The notes below the pieces were generated by a model. It was not told the origin of the DNA and searched no databases. It saw only the letters and a list, made by a program, of their open reading frames with translations. Positions 1 to 5,261 of a DNA stretch of 16,812 nt are shown piece after piece (positions within the stretch are counted from its first letter, which is position 1; the number at the start of each line of letters is the position of its first letter). This stretch comes from Chloroflexota bacterium (lineage in GTDB: Bacteria; Chloroflexota; Anaerolineae; Ardenticatenales; Ardenticatenaceae). Made by a program: the position numbers and the translations under genes. The stretch spans positions 1 through 16,812 of the forward strand of contig DOUV01000054.1 of assembly GCA_003520455.1 (NCBI GenBank), given 5' to 3'.

Positions 1-2
1 CA

Positions 3-143
3 ACACCGCGGGCCAACGTCGGCGGGCCAGCGATGCCCGGTCCGGCCGGCGATCTGGCCACACGCGCCTCGGAAGTGCAGACGTTCCTCTCGATGGCCGG
101 GCGGCTGCTGGACTGGCTGGCGCAGATTCTGGCCGGCGGGTAA
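3..143 (+). CDS. C-terminal fragment of an unrecognised protein
   Basis: An open frame enters from the left edge and ends at a TAA at 141-143, giving the last 46 residues of a protein. The fragment is Gly/Pro/Ala-rich at first and then forms a plausible amphipathic helix around SMAGRLLDWLAQILAGG. No family is recognisable from so short a piece, and the start lies outside the window. Reading frame and base composition fit a real gene end, but a chance open frame cannot be excluded. The stop codon sits in the loop of a small GC hairpin (135-149). Confidence 0.4.
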   Translation, partial: TPRANVGGPAMPGPAGDLATRASEVQTFLSMAGRLLDWLAQILAGG

Positions 144-149
144 CCCGCC
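135..149 (+). terminator. Small GC hairpin over the stop codon
   Basis: GGCGGG (135-140) and CCCGCC (144-149) form a 6-bp perfect stem whose 3-nt loop is the TAA stop codon of the upstream frame. There is no T tract after it (AGTTATCCTT follows), so it is at best a weak or factor-assisted terminator. Confidence 0.3.
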
Positions 150-259
150 AGTTATCCTTCGACATCGCCTGGCAACTGCCGGGGACCGGTCTGCTCTCGA
201 GGCACGCTCATTGCTCACGCAACGAAAAGGCTTCGACCACATTGAGGACAGGCCGCTGA

Positions 260-688
260 ATGAGGATTCCCCCACGCATCTTGATTGTTGACGACCAGCC
301 CGAGCTCGCCGAAGCCATCGCCGAGTTTTTGCGCGATGAAGGTTACGATGCTCACATCTGCACCGTCGGCGCTCTGGCGCTGGCGGCGGTCGCCCGCCAC
401 CAGCCGGACCTCCTGATTCTGGATTTGCTGATGCCCGCCGTCGGTGGTTGGGAGATCCTGACCGCCCTTCGATTGCAGCCTGCATTCGCGGGGTTGCCTG
501 TCCTGCTGATGAGCTCGGGCATCAAGCGGGAGCGCCGCGAGTTCTACCGACGGCTGCCCAACCACACGCGGCTGATTGCGAAGCCATTGGAATACCCGCA
601 ACTGCTGTTCGCGGTCGAGATGCTGCTGCATCCAGGGTTGCCACCACCACGCGATGCGCGGTGCGTTTGGTCCCATGGGCCACGTTGA
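260..688 (+). CDS. Single-domain response regulator (CheY-like receiver)
   Basis: This 142-residue protein is essentially one receiver domain, the phospho-accepting half of a two-component system, with no DNA-binding or enzymatic output domain. All signature residues are visible: the acidic pair D11-D12 in ILIVDDQPE, phospho-acceptor D55 in LILDLLMP, S85/S86 at the end of beta-4 (LLMSSG) and the invariant lysine K108 in IAKPLEYP. About 20 residues after the domain form a short Pro/Arg-rich tail. The ATG at 260 places the first beta strand immediately, as usual for the family. No histidine kinase is nearby, so its partner is unknown. It probably acts by protein-protein contact as a phospho-relay or switch. 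The family call is firm; the signal is unknown. Confidence 0.9.
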   Translation: MRIPPRILIVDDQPELAEAIAEFLRDEGYDAHICTVGALALAAVARHQPDLLILDLLMPAVGGWEILTALRLQPAFAGLPVLLMSSGIKRERREFYRRLPNHTRLIAKPLEYPQLLFAVEMLLHPGLPPPRDARCVWSHGPR

Positions 689-713
689 CGTCTGATCGCA
701 CCTTTGGTACACT
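685..713 (+). promoter_or_regulatory. Sigma-70-type promoter for the gene at 800
   Basis: TTGACG at 685-690, a 17-bp spacer and TACACT at 708-713 match the -35/-10 consensus at 5/6 and 4/6 positions. The -35 box overlaps the TGA stop of the response-regulator gene (686-688). The implied transcript starts near 720, which supports a downstream start codon and a leader of about 80 nt. Confidence 0.5.
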
Positions 714-799
714 CGGACTCTAGCGAACCCATGTTCTACCGTCTTATTCCAACCTCGCACGACGGGCGCTGCGAGGTGGGACCTACGAGGAGGACGCTT

Positions 800-1246
800 G
801 TGAGTCGGCTGGTGTCGGTTGATGGCACACCAGGGACGCAGCGCAATCGGTTGCGCCGCACGATTGCGGAGGCGTTGCGCCTCTTGGTGATGAAAAAGAC
901 CCTGGACGATGAGGCCAAGGATCTGGCGGCAACCATTGTCTTCTCCCTCCGAGCCATTCAGGAAGGGGTCGAACAGACGGCCACAGCCTGGGAGAAGCGC
1001 AACTATTTCGTGAAAGCTGACCGCTTTCGGATGGAATGGGATTGGGTCCCACGCGTCGAGCGGGAGATGACCGAGATGATCCTGCTTGGAGAGTGGCACA
1101 AGCTCTTGCCGGTGCTTGGAGAGCTCACCGGCCGGTTTCACGATGTCACCGTCAACAAACTGACGCGCTCGTCCAGGATCTGGCAGGGTGCCTACGAGCG
1201 CCTGCTGGAAGAGAAGAGTACGCCCGCCTGGCGGGGCAAAGTGTAG
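800..1246 (+). CDS. Hypothetical helical protein, function unknown
   Basis: The frame is open from a TTG at 704, but the GTG at 800 is preferred. GAGGAGG (787-793) lies 6 nt upstream of it, and the candidate promoter at 685-713 would start RNA after 704. This gives 148 residues. The protein is rich in Glu, Arg and Leu and reads as mostly alpha-helical, with several tryptophans in the second half (EKRNYF, MEWDWVPRVE, GEWHKLLP, RIWQGAYERL). No signal peptide, membrane segment, metal motif or recognised domain is visible. It follows the response regulator on the same strand but has its own likely promoter. Its function is unknown. An ATG at 731 is an alternative start, adding 23 residues. Confidence 0.65.
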   Translation: MSRLVSVDGTPGTQRNRLRRTIAEALRLLVMKKTLDDEAKDLAATIVFSLRAIQEGVEQTATAWEKRNYFVKADRFRMEWDWVPRVEREMTEMILLGEWHKLLPVLGELTGRFHDVTVNKLTRSSRIWQGAYERLLEEKSTPAWRGKV

Positions 1247-1261
1247 CTTATTATTGAAGCC

Positions 1262-1302
1262 GGCGGGCGCACTGGCGGTGGGCCCGCCTGGTGTCGGGCG
1301 GG
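1262..1302. terminator. GC-rich hairpins between convergent genes
   Basis: GGCGGGC (1262-1268) can pair with GCCCGCC (1282-1288). Alternatively CCCGCC (1283-1288) can pair with GGCGGG (1297-1302), so two mutually exclusive hairpins share one arm. They fill the space between the plus-strand gene ending at 1246 and the minus-strand gene ending at 1303, where a bidirectional terminator is expected. No good T tract is present on either strand. Confidence 0.4.
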
Positions 1303-2421
1303 TCAACTGTTTCCATTTGCAGGAGTCACGATTGCGGTCTCCTCCGGCTCCTCGTCATCAAAGAGGACAATACCGAGCTCGGTCCGTGGGGCATTGTTCT
1401 GAATCGCGGGCTCGATCAGCAGATGCCGGGCGACGACCTGGAGTGCCCCGGCCACAGGGATCGCGAGCAGGGCGCCGACGATGCCGTTGAGCGTGCCGCC
1501 GGCGATCAGCGCGATAATCACCACCAGCGGATTGAGCCCGACGCTCTTTTCCATCACTTTCGGCACCAGCACATGGCCCTCGAGTTCCTGGATCAGGAGG
1601 TACCATCCAGCGACCAGGAGACCGGTCGTCGGCGAAACCATAAAGCCCACCAGGACGGCCGGTATCGCGCCCAAGAACGGTCCAATCATGGGAATCGCTT
1701 CGGTTAAGCCGGCCACAACTGCCAGTGCCAGTGGATAGGGGACGCGGAGGATCAACAGACCGGCGAAGGCCGCCGCGCCGATGGCAAGAACCAGAATGAC
1801 CTGACCGCGCACAAAGGCGCCCAACGTCTCTTCAATGTCGGTCCAGATGAGTTCTAACCGCTCGCGATGGCGCACCGGGCTCATTCTGAGGAGCAGATCG
1901 AGGATGAGGGGACGGGCCGTCAGCCAGTAGAAGGCCATCACCAGGGCAAGAAAAATCTGAGTCACCGCAACACCGGTGCCCAGCGCCAGGGGCCAGGCTT
2001 GCCGGCTCGCTGTGTCGCCGGCCTCACCGATGAGCGCCTGGAACTTCGCGGGCAGAGTGAAGGCGATGGGGAGATGGAATCGGTCCCATCCGAAGGAGGC
2101 CAGTTGCAGGGCAAACCGGCGCCCCATCTCCAGGAACTTGCCGTTTGAGAACAACTCCATGCCGAGCCCGATCAACGGTGGCACGGCCACGACCAGCAGG
2201 CCGGCGACAGCTCCAATAATGAAGATGTAGATCGTCAGGATCGCCAATCCGCGGTTCAGCCCACGCCGCTCCAGCACGTCGACGAAGGGCCGAATCGCAG
2301 AGGCAAAGATGATGGCGGCGAATAGAACGATGATTGTCTCGCTCAGGCGATAGAGCAGGTAGACAGCGACCAGCGTTGCCAGGATGATTATAGTTTTGTA
2401 AAACGTATGGCGGCCGTTCAT
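1303..2421 (-). CDS. AI-2E family (PerM/TqsA-like) membrane protein
   Basis: This 372-residue polytopic inner-membrane protein has the layout of the AI-2E/UPF0118 family. Two N-terminal hydrophobic helices (about residues 9-45) are followed by a third (about 59-85). A more polar stretch comes next, then a hydrophobic C-terminal half including IPMIGPFLGAIPAVLVG and the family-typical segment ending QELEGHVLVPKVMEKSVGLNPL. The tail after about residue 345 is soluble and acidic. Members include TqsA, linked to autoinducer-2 export, and Na+/H+ antiporter-like proteins; most are uncharacterised, so no substrate is claimed. The gene starts with ATG at 2421 and has only a weak ribosome site. It lies downstream of the catabolic run, separated from it by terminator-like hairpins, so it is probably a separate unit. 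Confidence 0.85.
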   Translation of the reverse strand: MNGRHTFYKTIIILATLVAVYLLYRLSETIIVLFAAIIFASAIRPFVDVLERRGLNRGLAILTIYIFIIGAVAGLLVVAVPPLIGLGMELFSNGKFLEMGRRFALQLASFGWDRFHLPIAFTLPAKFQALIGEAGDTASRQAWPLALGTGVAVTQIFLALVMAFYWLTARPLILDLLLRMSPVRHRERLELIWTDIEETLGAFVRGQVILVLAIGAAAFAGLLILRVPYPLALAVVAGLTEAIPMIGPFLGAIPAVLVGFMVSPTTGLLVAGWYLLIQELEGHVLVPKVMEKSVGLNPLVVIIALIAGGTLNGIVGALLAIPVAGALQVVARHLLIEPAIQNNAPRTELGIVLFDDEEPEETAIVTPANGNS

Positions 2422-2472
2422 AAGCTGGGCAGAGCCTCGAGATGATCCTGATCAAGGGAACGCATCACTCTT

Positions 2473-2492
2473 AAAAAAGCACCTCTCGTGCC
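2473..2492 (-). terminator. Short hairpin with T6 tract, minus strand
   Basis: Read on the minus strand, GCAC-GAGAG-GTGC (2491-2479) is followed at once by six Ts (2478-2473). The stem is only 4 bp, but the T tract is the best one downstream of the catabolic run. It may act as a second terminator after the larger hairpin at 2513-2541. Confidence 0.4.
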
Positions 2493-2512
2493 ACGGGTCT
2501 GGCAGAGACAGC

Positions 2513-2541
2513 AACGGCGCCACCCTCAGGGTGGCGCCGTT
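2513..2541 (-). terminator. Perfect 14-bp inverted repeat ending the catabolic run
   Basis: Bases 2513-2526 and 2528-2541 are exact reverse complements (AACGGCGCCACCCT), giving a stem of about 13 bp with a 3-nt loop. It lies 28 nt past the stop codon of the last minus-strand catabolic gene (2569) and before the AI-2E gene. There is no T tract directly after it on either strand, but position and strength make it the likely 3' end, or 3'-stabilising hairpin, of the operon. Confidence 0.65.
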
Positions 2542-2568
2542 CAGCCGCCAGGCAAGTTGGTACCCAAA

Positions 2569-2775
2569 TCAGTCCGGGGATTCGCGCCTCCGCCACGTCA
2601 CGGCGTCGAAGATGGTGTTGCAGCCGTGGCAGTAATACTGCGAGGCAAGCTGCATGTTGCCAAAGAGTGAGTGGAGTTCAGTCTTGTCGGAGCCGCAGAA
2701 GGGGCAGGGAACCCTTTTGTCGGCTTCGTCATGACCGATGGCCGGGTCGTGACCGGTGTTCGGTTCTCGTGTCAC
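2569..2775 (-). CDS. PaaD-like zinc-ribbon protein (stand-alone C-terminal half of PaaD)
   Basis: This 68-residue protein is a single treble-cysteine-pair zinc ribbon: C24 and C27 in CPFCGS, C49 and C52 in YYCHGC, followed by FDAV. The pattern CPxCGS...FG...C.xC..xFD is that of the C-terminal domain of PaaD, the maturation factor of the phenylacetyl-CoA epoxidase. In the enterobacterial protein this domain is fused to an N-terminal DUF59 domain; here the DUF59 part is a separate gene four positions upstream (3880-4194). The start is GTG at 2775, overlapping the TGA of paaC by four bases (GTGA), so translation is probably coupled. It is the last gene of the run. The role in iron-sulphur or di-iron maturation is inferred from PaaD; direct zinc binding is inferred from the cysteines. 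Confidence 0.8.
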   Translation of the reverse strand: MTREPNTGHDPAIGHDEADKRVPCPFCGSDKTELHSLFGNMQLASQYYCHGCNTIFDAVTWRRRESPD

Positions 2776-3539
2776 GGCGCCACCTCGACCTCAGGGCGAA
2801 CGAGGCGTCGAGCGATACTATTCCACTGATCCCACGGAAGCTCACTCTCGGTCGCGACGGCGACTCCCCCCTGGTTGAGCAATGGGACGACGCGCTGCAT
2901 GAAGCGCAGACGGAGCGCTGCCGAGCCGATATCAAGCACGCCAATCTCAGCCAGCGCGTCCAGGTCACCGTCCGGGCCGAACCAGCAAAGCACCTCGGGC
3001 CAGATCTGGTCGACCGCTGTCTGCAACGCCTCGCGCGCAGCATCACTCTGCCGGCCGAGGCGCCGGAACCAGTCGCGCGCGTGCATGGCATGGAAGCGCT
3101 CCTCGTCCAACATTTTCTCCATCCGCCCTGCCAGCGGCGCGAAGGACGAGCCCCGCATCGCCTGCAACACCTCACTCAGCGCGCCGTCGAAGAGCAGGTT
3201 GACGGTCACAAACTCCGGCCAGGTCGCGAGCGAGCGCTCGAGAAAGCTGGGGGCGTGCAAGTCGGTGCGGCGCCCCTCGTCGTCGTTGGTAACCTCAAGC
3301 GGTACCGCCGGAAAAGAGCGCAGCAGCATCAGCAGCACGCGGGTATGCCCCAACTCAGCCTGGGCCATCGCCGAGGCGGCGACGCCTGCTTCCAACACGG
3401 GGGCTTTTGAGGCCCACTCGGCGTAGCGGAAGCCCAAGGCCTGCTTGCTATCCGCGATCGCCCACAGCAGGTGTGCCAGGCTAGTCTGCGCGGCGCCAGG
3501 CAACTGATCGGGCGTTTGGTAAACCGTCGTTTCGCTCAT
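2772..3539 (-). CDS. paaC: Phenylacetyl-CoA epoxidase subunit PaaC-like (ferritin-like fold)
   Basis: This 255-residue all-helical protein of the PaaA/PaaC ferritin-like family would be the structural partner of the catalytic PaaA subunit. It keeps two E-x-x-H motifs (E62-LG-H65 and E147-RF-H150) and D118 in a helix that aligns with D127 of PaaA. The first-helix glutamate of PaaA (E43) aligns by eye with K32 here. That loss fits the family view of PaaC as a non-catalytic scaffold. The two histidine motifs are more complete than I recall for the enterobacterial protein, where the first reads LGQ. The gene follows paaB after a 131-nt gap containing a hairpin and heptad repeats, and overlaps the zinc-ribbon gene by GTGA. 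Family assignment is good; the substrate of the complex is not certain. Confidence 0.85.
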   Translation of the reverse strand: MSETTVYQTPDQLPGAAQTSLAHLLWAIADSKQALGFRYAEWASKAPVLEAGVAASAMAQAELGHTRVLLMLLRSFPAVPLEVTNDDEGRRTDLHAPSFLERSLATWPEFVTVNLLFDGALSEVLQAMRGSSFAPLAGRMEKMLDEERFHAMHARDWFRRLGRQSDAAREALQTAVDQIWPEVLCWFGPDGDLDALAEIGVLDIGSAALRLRFMQRVVPLLNQGGVAVATESELPWDQWNSIARRLVRPEVEVAP

Positions 3540-3560
3540 AAGCGCTATCCAGAATGAACG

Positions 3561-3581
3561 GGTTACAGGTTAGAGGTTGCA
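3561..3581 (+). repeat. Three degenerate heptad repeats
   Basis: GGTTACA, GGTTAGA and GGTTGCA stand in direct succession in the gap between paaC and paaB, with a GGTTRNA-like consensus. A similar heptad run lies in the hcrB-hcrA gap (7907-7934). Confidence 0.55.
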
Positions 3582-3612
3582 CGACGGGAACGCAGTGTAA
3601 CCCGGCGCCTTC

Positions 3613-3640
3613 TCTCGGAGACTTCCGAAGTCTTCCGAGA
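3613..3640 (-). repeat. Intercistronic hairpin between paaB and paaC
   Basis: TCTCGGA-GACTT and AAGTC-TTCCGAGA form a 12-bp stem with one bulged base around a CCG loop. No T tract follows on the minus strand, so it is better seen as an RNA-processing, stability or attenuation element, or as a copy of a dispersed palindromic repeat, than as a full terminator. Confidence 0.5.
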
Positions 3641-3670
3641 TTTCGGGAGTCTGACGCCTTGACCGGCGCT

Positions 3671-3883
3671 CTAGGCCGGTTCAATCACCGGAATCAGCGA
3701 TTGCCGCGGGACAACCACCATTTCCAGCCAGGTCCACTCATCATAGATACTGCGGGCGTAGACGGCCGCCAACTCGTCGTCGGGTGCTGTGACGTTTCCG
3801 ATGTGAGTCAACGAGTCTTCGTATTTGCGGCGCGCGAAAACCTCGTAGATCTTGTTTTCGGCGTTGCCGCCGGCCATGCTCAT
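3671..3883 (-). CDS. paaB: Phenylacetyl-CoA epoxidase subunit PaaB-like (short form)
   Basis: This 70-residue small protein has the PaaB core: IYEVFARRK, followed by HIGNV and a helix DELAAVYARSIYDE, then a strand LEMVVVPRQSLIPV. PaaB is the small subunit that bridges PaaA-PaaC units in the epoxidase. The enterobacterial protein is about 95 residues; here the C-terminal tail is missing and the protein stops soon after the last core strand. The chosen ATG at 3883 overlaps the TGA of the upstream DUF59 gene (ATGA), a strong sign of translational coupling. An upstream in-frame ATG at 3958 would lie well inside that gene and is rejected. The role is inferred from family and context. Confidence 0.85.
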   Translation of the reverse strand: MSMAGGNAENKIYEVFARRKYEDSLTHIGNVTAPDDELAAVYARSIYDEWTWLEMVVVPRQSLIPVIEPA

Positions 3884-4194
3884 ACCGCGACCCCCAGGAG
3901 CATCATCTCGGCGCACCCTTCCTCGCTCAGCCGGTCGGCTGTCCAGGGTGGGCTCCAAACGATATTGATCTCCACGTGTTCAACCCCAGGTTGTTCGAGC
4001 AGTTTGGCACGCACATCGTCGAGGATGTAGGGCATGGCCGGACAGCCCATCGCCGTAAACGTGAGATCGACCGTGACGCGCCCACCGTGCCGTGTGATCC
4101 CGTAGATCAGCCCCATATCCACGAGACTGATCGGCCACTCCGGGTCGTTCACCTCGCGCAACGCATTCCAGAGCGGATCGTATGGATAATTCAT
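3880..4194 (-). CDS. paaD: PaaD N-terminal (DUF59/MIP18) domain protein
   Basis: This 104-residue protein is a DUF59 (MIP18-type) domain, a fold used in iron-sulphur cluster assembly. Visible landmarks are VNDPEWPISLVDMGLIYGI near the start and the conserved cysteine C51 in TFTAMGCPAMPY. The end WSPPWTADRLSEEG...LLGVAV resembles the PAWT-D segment that closes the DUF59 part of PaaD. The usual PaaD zinc ribbon is absent; it is encoded separately at 2569-2775. The start is ATG at 4194, preceded by AGGGGGA; a longer in-frame start at 4233 would run into paaA. It lies 10 nt after paaA and overlaps paaB by ATGA. It probably helps mature a metal centre of the epoxidase or its reductase; this is inference from PaaD. 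Confidence 0.85.
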   Translation of the reverse strand: MNYPYDPLWNALREVNDPEWPISLVDMGLIYGITRHGGRVTVDLTFTAMGCPAMPYILDDVRAKLLEQPGVEHVEINIVWSPPWTADRLSEEGCAEMMLLGVAV

Positions 4195-4204
4195 GATCCC
4201 CCTG

Positions 4205-5140
4205 TCACGCCGCCCGTGCCAGCAGCCGCTCAAGCTCCTTGTGGCCCTCCTGGAGCAGGTTGACGAAGGTTTCGTTCATCGGGCCGCGCGCCTTCCAGCG
4301 GATCAAGACCTCGTCCCAACTGATTTGCTTGTCGCTCCAGCACTTCTCGACAGGATCGAAGGCAGATGGGAAGGCCCGATCGACGATCCACTTCTTCTGC
4401 TGCTCGTCGTAGTGCGACGGAACCTTGATCCCGATCTCGGTGCAGAAAGGAACCGCCTGACTGAGCCACTGCTGACGGAGCTGGTCGTTCGTGTAGCCCT
4501 TTAGGCCGTAGCTGAGCTGCCCGGTATGGAGCTTGAGATCATCCGGGAGCCCAAACCACTCGACCGTCAGCAAAAACATCCAGTCTACGGCCCGCTGGAC
4601 CTGCTCGCGCCCTTCGGCACTCTGCACCAACCGGCGCATCCAGCTTTCGCCGTGGCGCAGGTGGAAGTTCTCTTCACGGTCCACCTTGACGAGCGCTCGT
4701 TTCCACGGGCCGTAGGAGGTGTGGCGGTAGATGTCGCCGAGCAGGATGAAGCCGGCGCGGTCGTAGAAGGCATTCGCCACGACCAGCTCCGCCCAACTCT
4801 CAAGCGCAACGTCAAAGGCGTAAGGGTACTTGAACTTGCGCGGCTCGCGCCGGTACATGAGCTCCTCACGCGAGACACCCAGGTCTTCGAGAAGGCGGTA
4901 GGCGATGTGAGCGTGGCCCAACTCATCCTGAATGATCGCCATCGCTGAGATGAAACTGTTGATTGAGGGCGCCTTCTGGGCGGCCAGGTAGTAGGATGGG
5001 GCGCTCACCAGTTCGGTGTCGGCTGAGACGATGAGGGTGCGCTTCAGATTCTCTTTGTAATCCTCGGTCATATGATCGGGCAGTTCGACGAGCTGTTTGT
5101 TGTCGAGCCGCTGCTGCAAACCTTCCGTGGTCGCGGCCAT
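4205..5140 (-). CDS. paaA: Phenylacetyl-CoA epoxidase catalytic subunit PaaA-like (di-iron oxygenase)
   Basis: At 311 residues this is close to the usual PaaA length. PaaA is the ferritin-like di-iron subunit that epoxidises the aromatic ring of an aryl-CoA with O2. Candidate iron ligands are E43 (ADTELVS), E73 and H76 (QDELGH), D127 (FYDRAG), and E156/E157 with H160 (REENFHLRHGE). Family landmarks TSYGPW (141-146), VKVDREENFH and YTNDQLRQQW are present. The sequence is clearly divergent from the enterobacterial enzyme, for example QDELGH instead of QDEAGH, so the aryl-CoA substrate may differ. The ATG at 5140 follows a very strong GGGGAGGGG ribosome site. A good promoter lies 70-100 bp upstream (5207-5235), so this half of the run can be transcribed on its own. 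The PaaE reductase is not in the window. Confidence 0.9.
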   Translation of the reverse strand: MAATTEGLQQRLDNKQLVELPDHMTEDYKENLKRTLIVSADTELVSAPSYYLAAQKAPSINSFISAMAIIQDELGHAHIAYRLLEDLGVSREELMYRREPRKFKYPYAFDVALESWAELVVANAFYDRAGFILLGDIYRHTSYGPWKRALVKVDREENFHLRHGESWMRRLVQSAEGREQVQRAVDWMFLLTVEWFGLPDDLKLHTGQLSYGLKGYTNDQLRQQWLSQAVPFCTEIGIKVPSHYDEQQKKWIVDRAFPSAFDPVEKCWSDKQISWDEVLIRWKARGPMNETFVNLLQEGHKELERLLARAA

Positions 5141-5206
5141 CGTCCCCTCCCCCTCAAATGTATGTCTCTTTCTGTCTCACCGGAAGAAAATCGCGATATA
5201 TCTATC

Positions 5207-5235
5207 AATTTACTGGTGAACCTGGGCGCTGTCAA
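5207..5235 (-). promoter_or_regulatory. Internal promoter upstream of paaA
   Basis: On the minus strand, a perfect TTGACA (5235-5230), a 17-bp spacer and TAAATT (5212-5207) form a good sigma-70-type promoter in the 121-nt gap between paaK and paaA. Just downstream lie the AT-rich palindrome GATATATC (5195-5202) and ATCGCGAT (5190-5197), which could be regulator sites. Confidence 0.6.
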
Positions 5236-5261
5236 ACACCACGACAGTGGGTCGCGCTGTT

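Noticed and set aside
215..1306. 363-codon minus-strand frame opposite the response regulator and unknown gene
   Set aside because: The receiver domain on the plus strand has all its signature residues; the antisense product is rich in Gln, Arg, Pro and His with no family resemblance.
1303..2421. Dedicated quorum-sensing (AI-2) exporter
   Set aside because: The family name is historical; nothing nearby (no luxS or lsr genes) supports autoinducer transport.
3561..3581. CRISPR array or mobile-element terminal repeats at the heptad runs
   Set aside because: Units are only 7 bp, have no spacers, and there is no cas gene, transposase or target-site duplication in the window.
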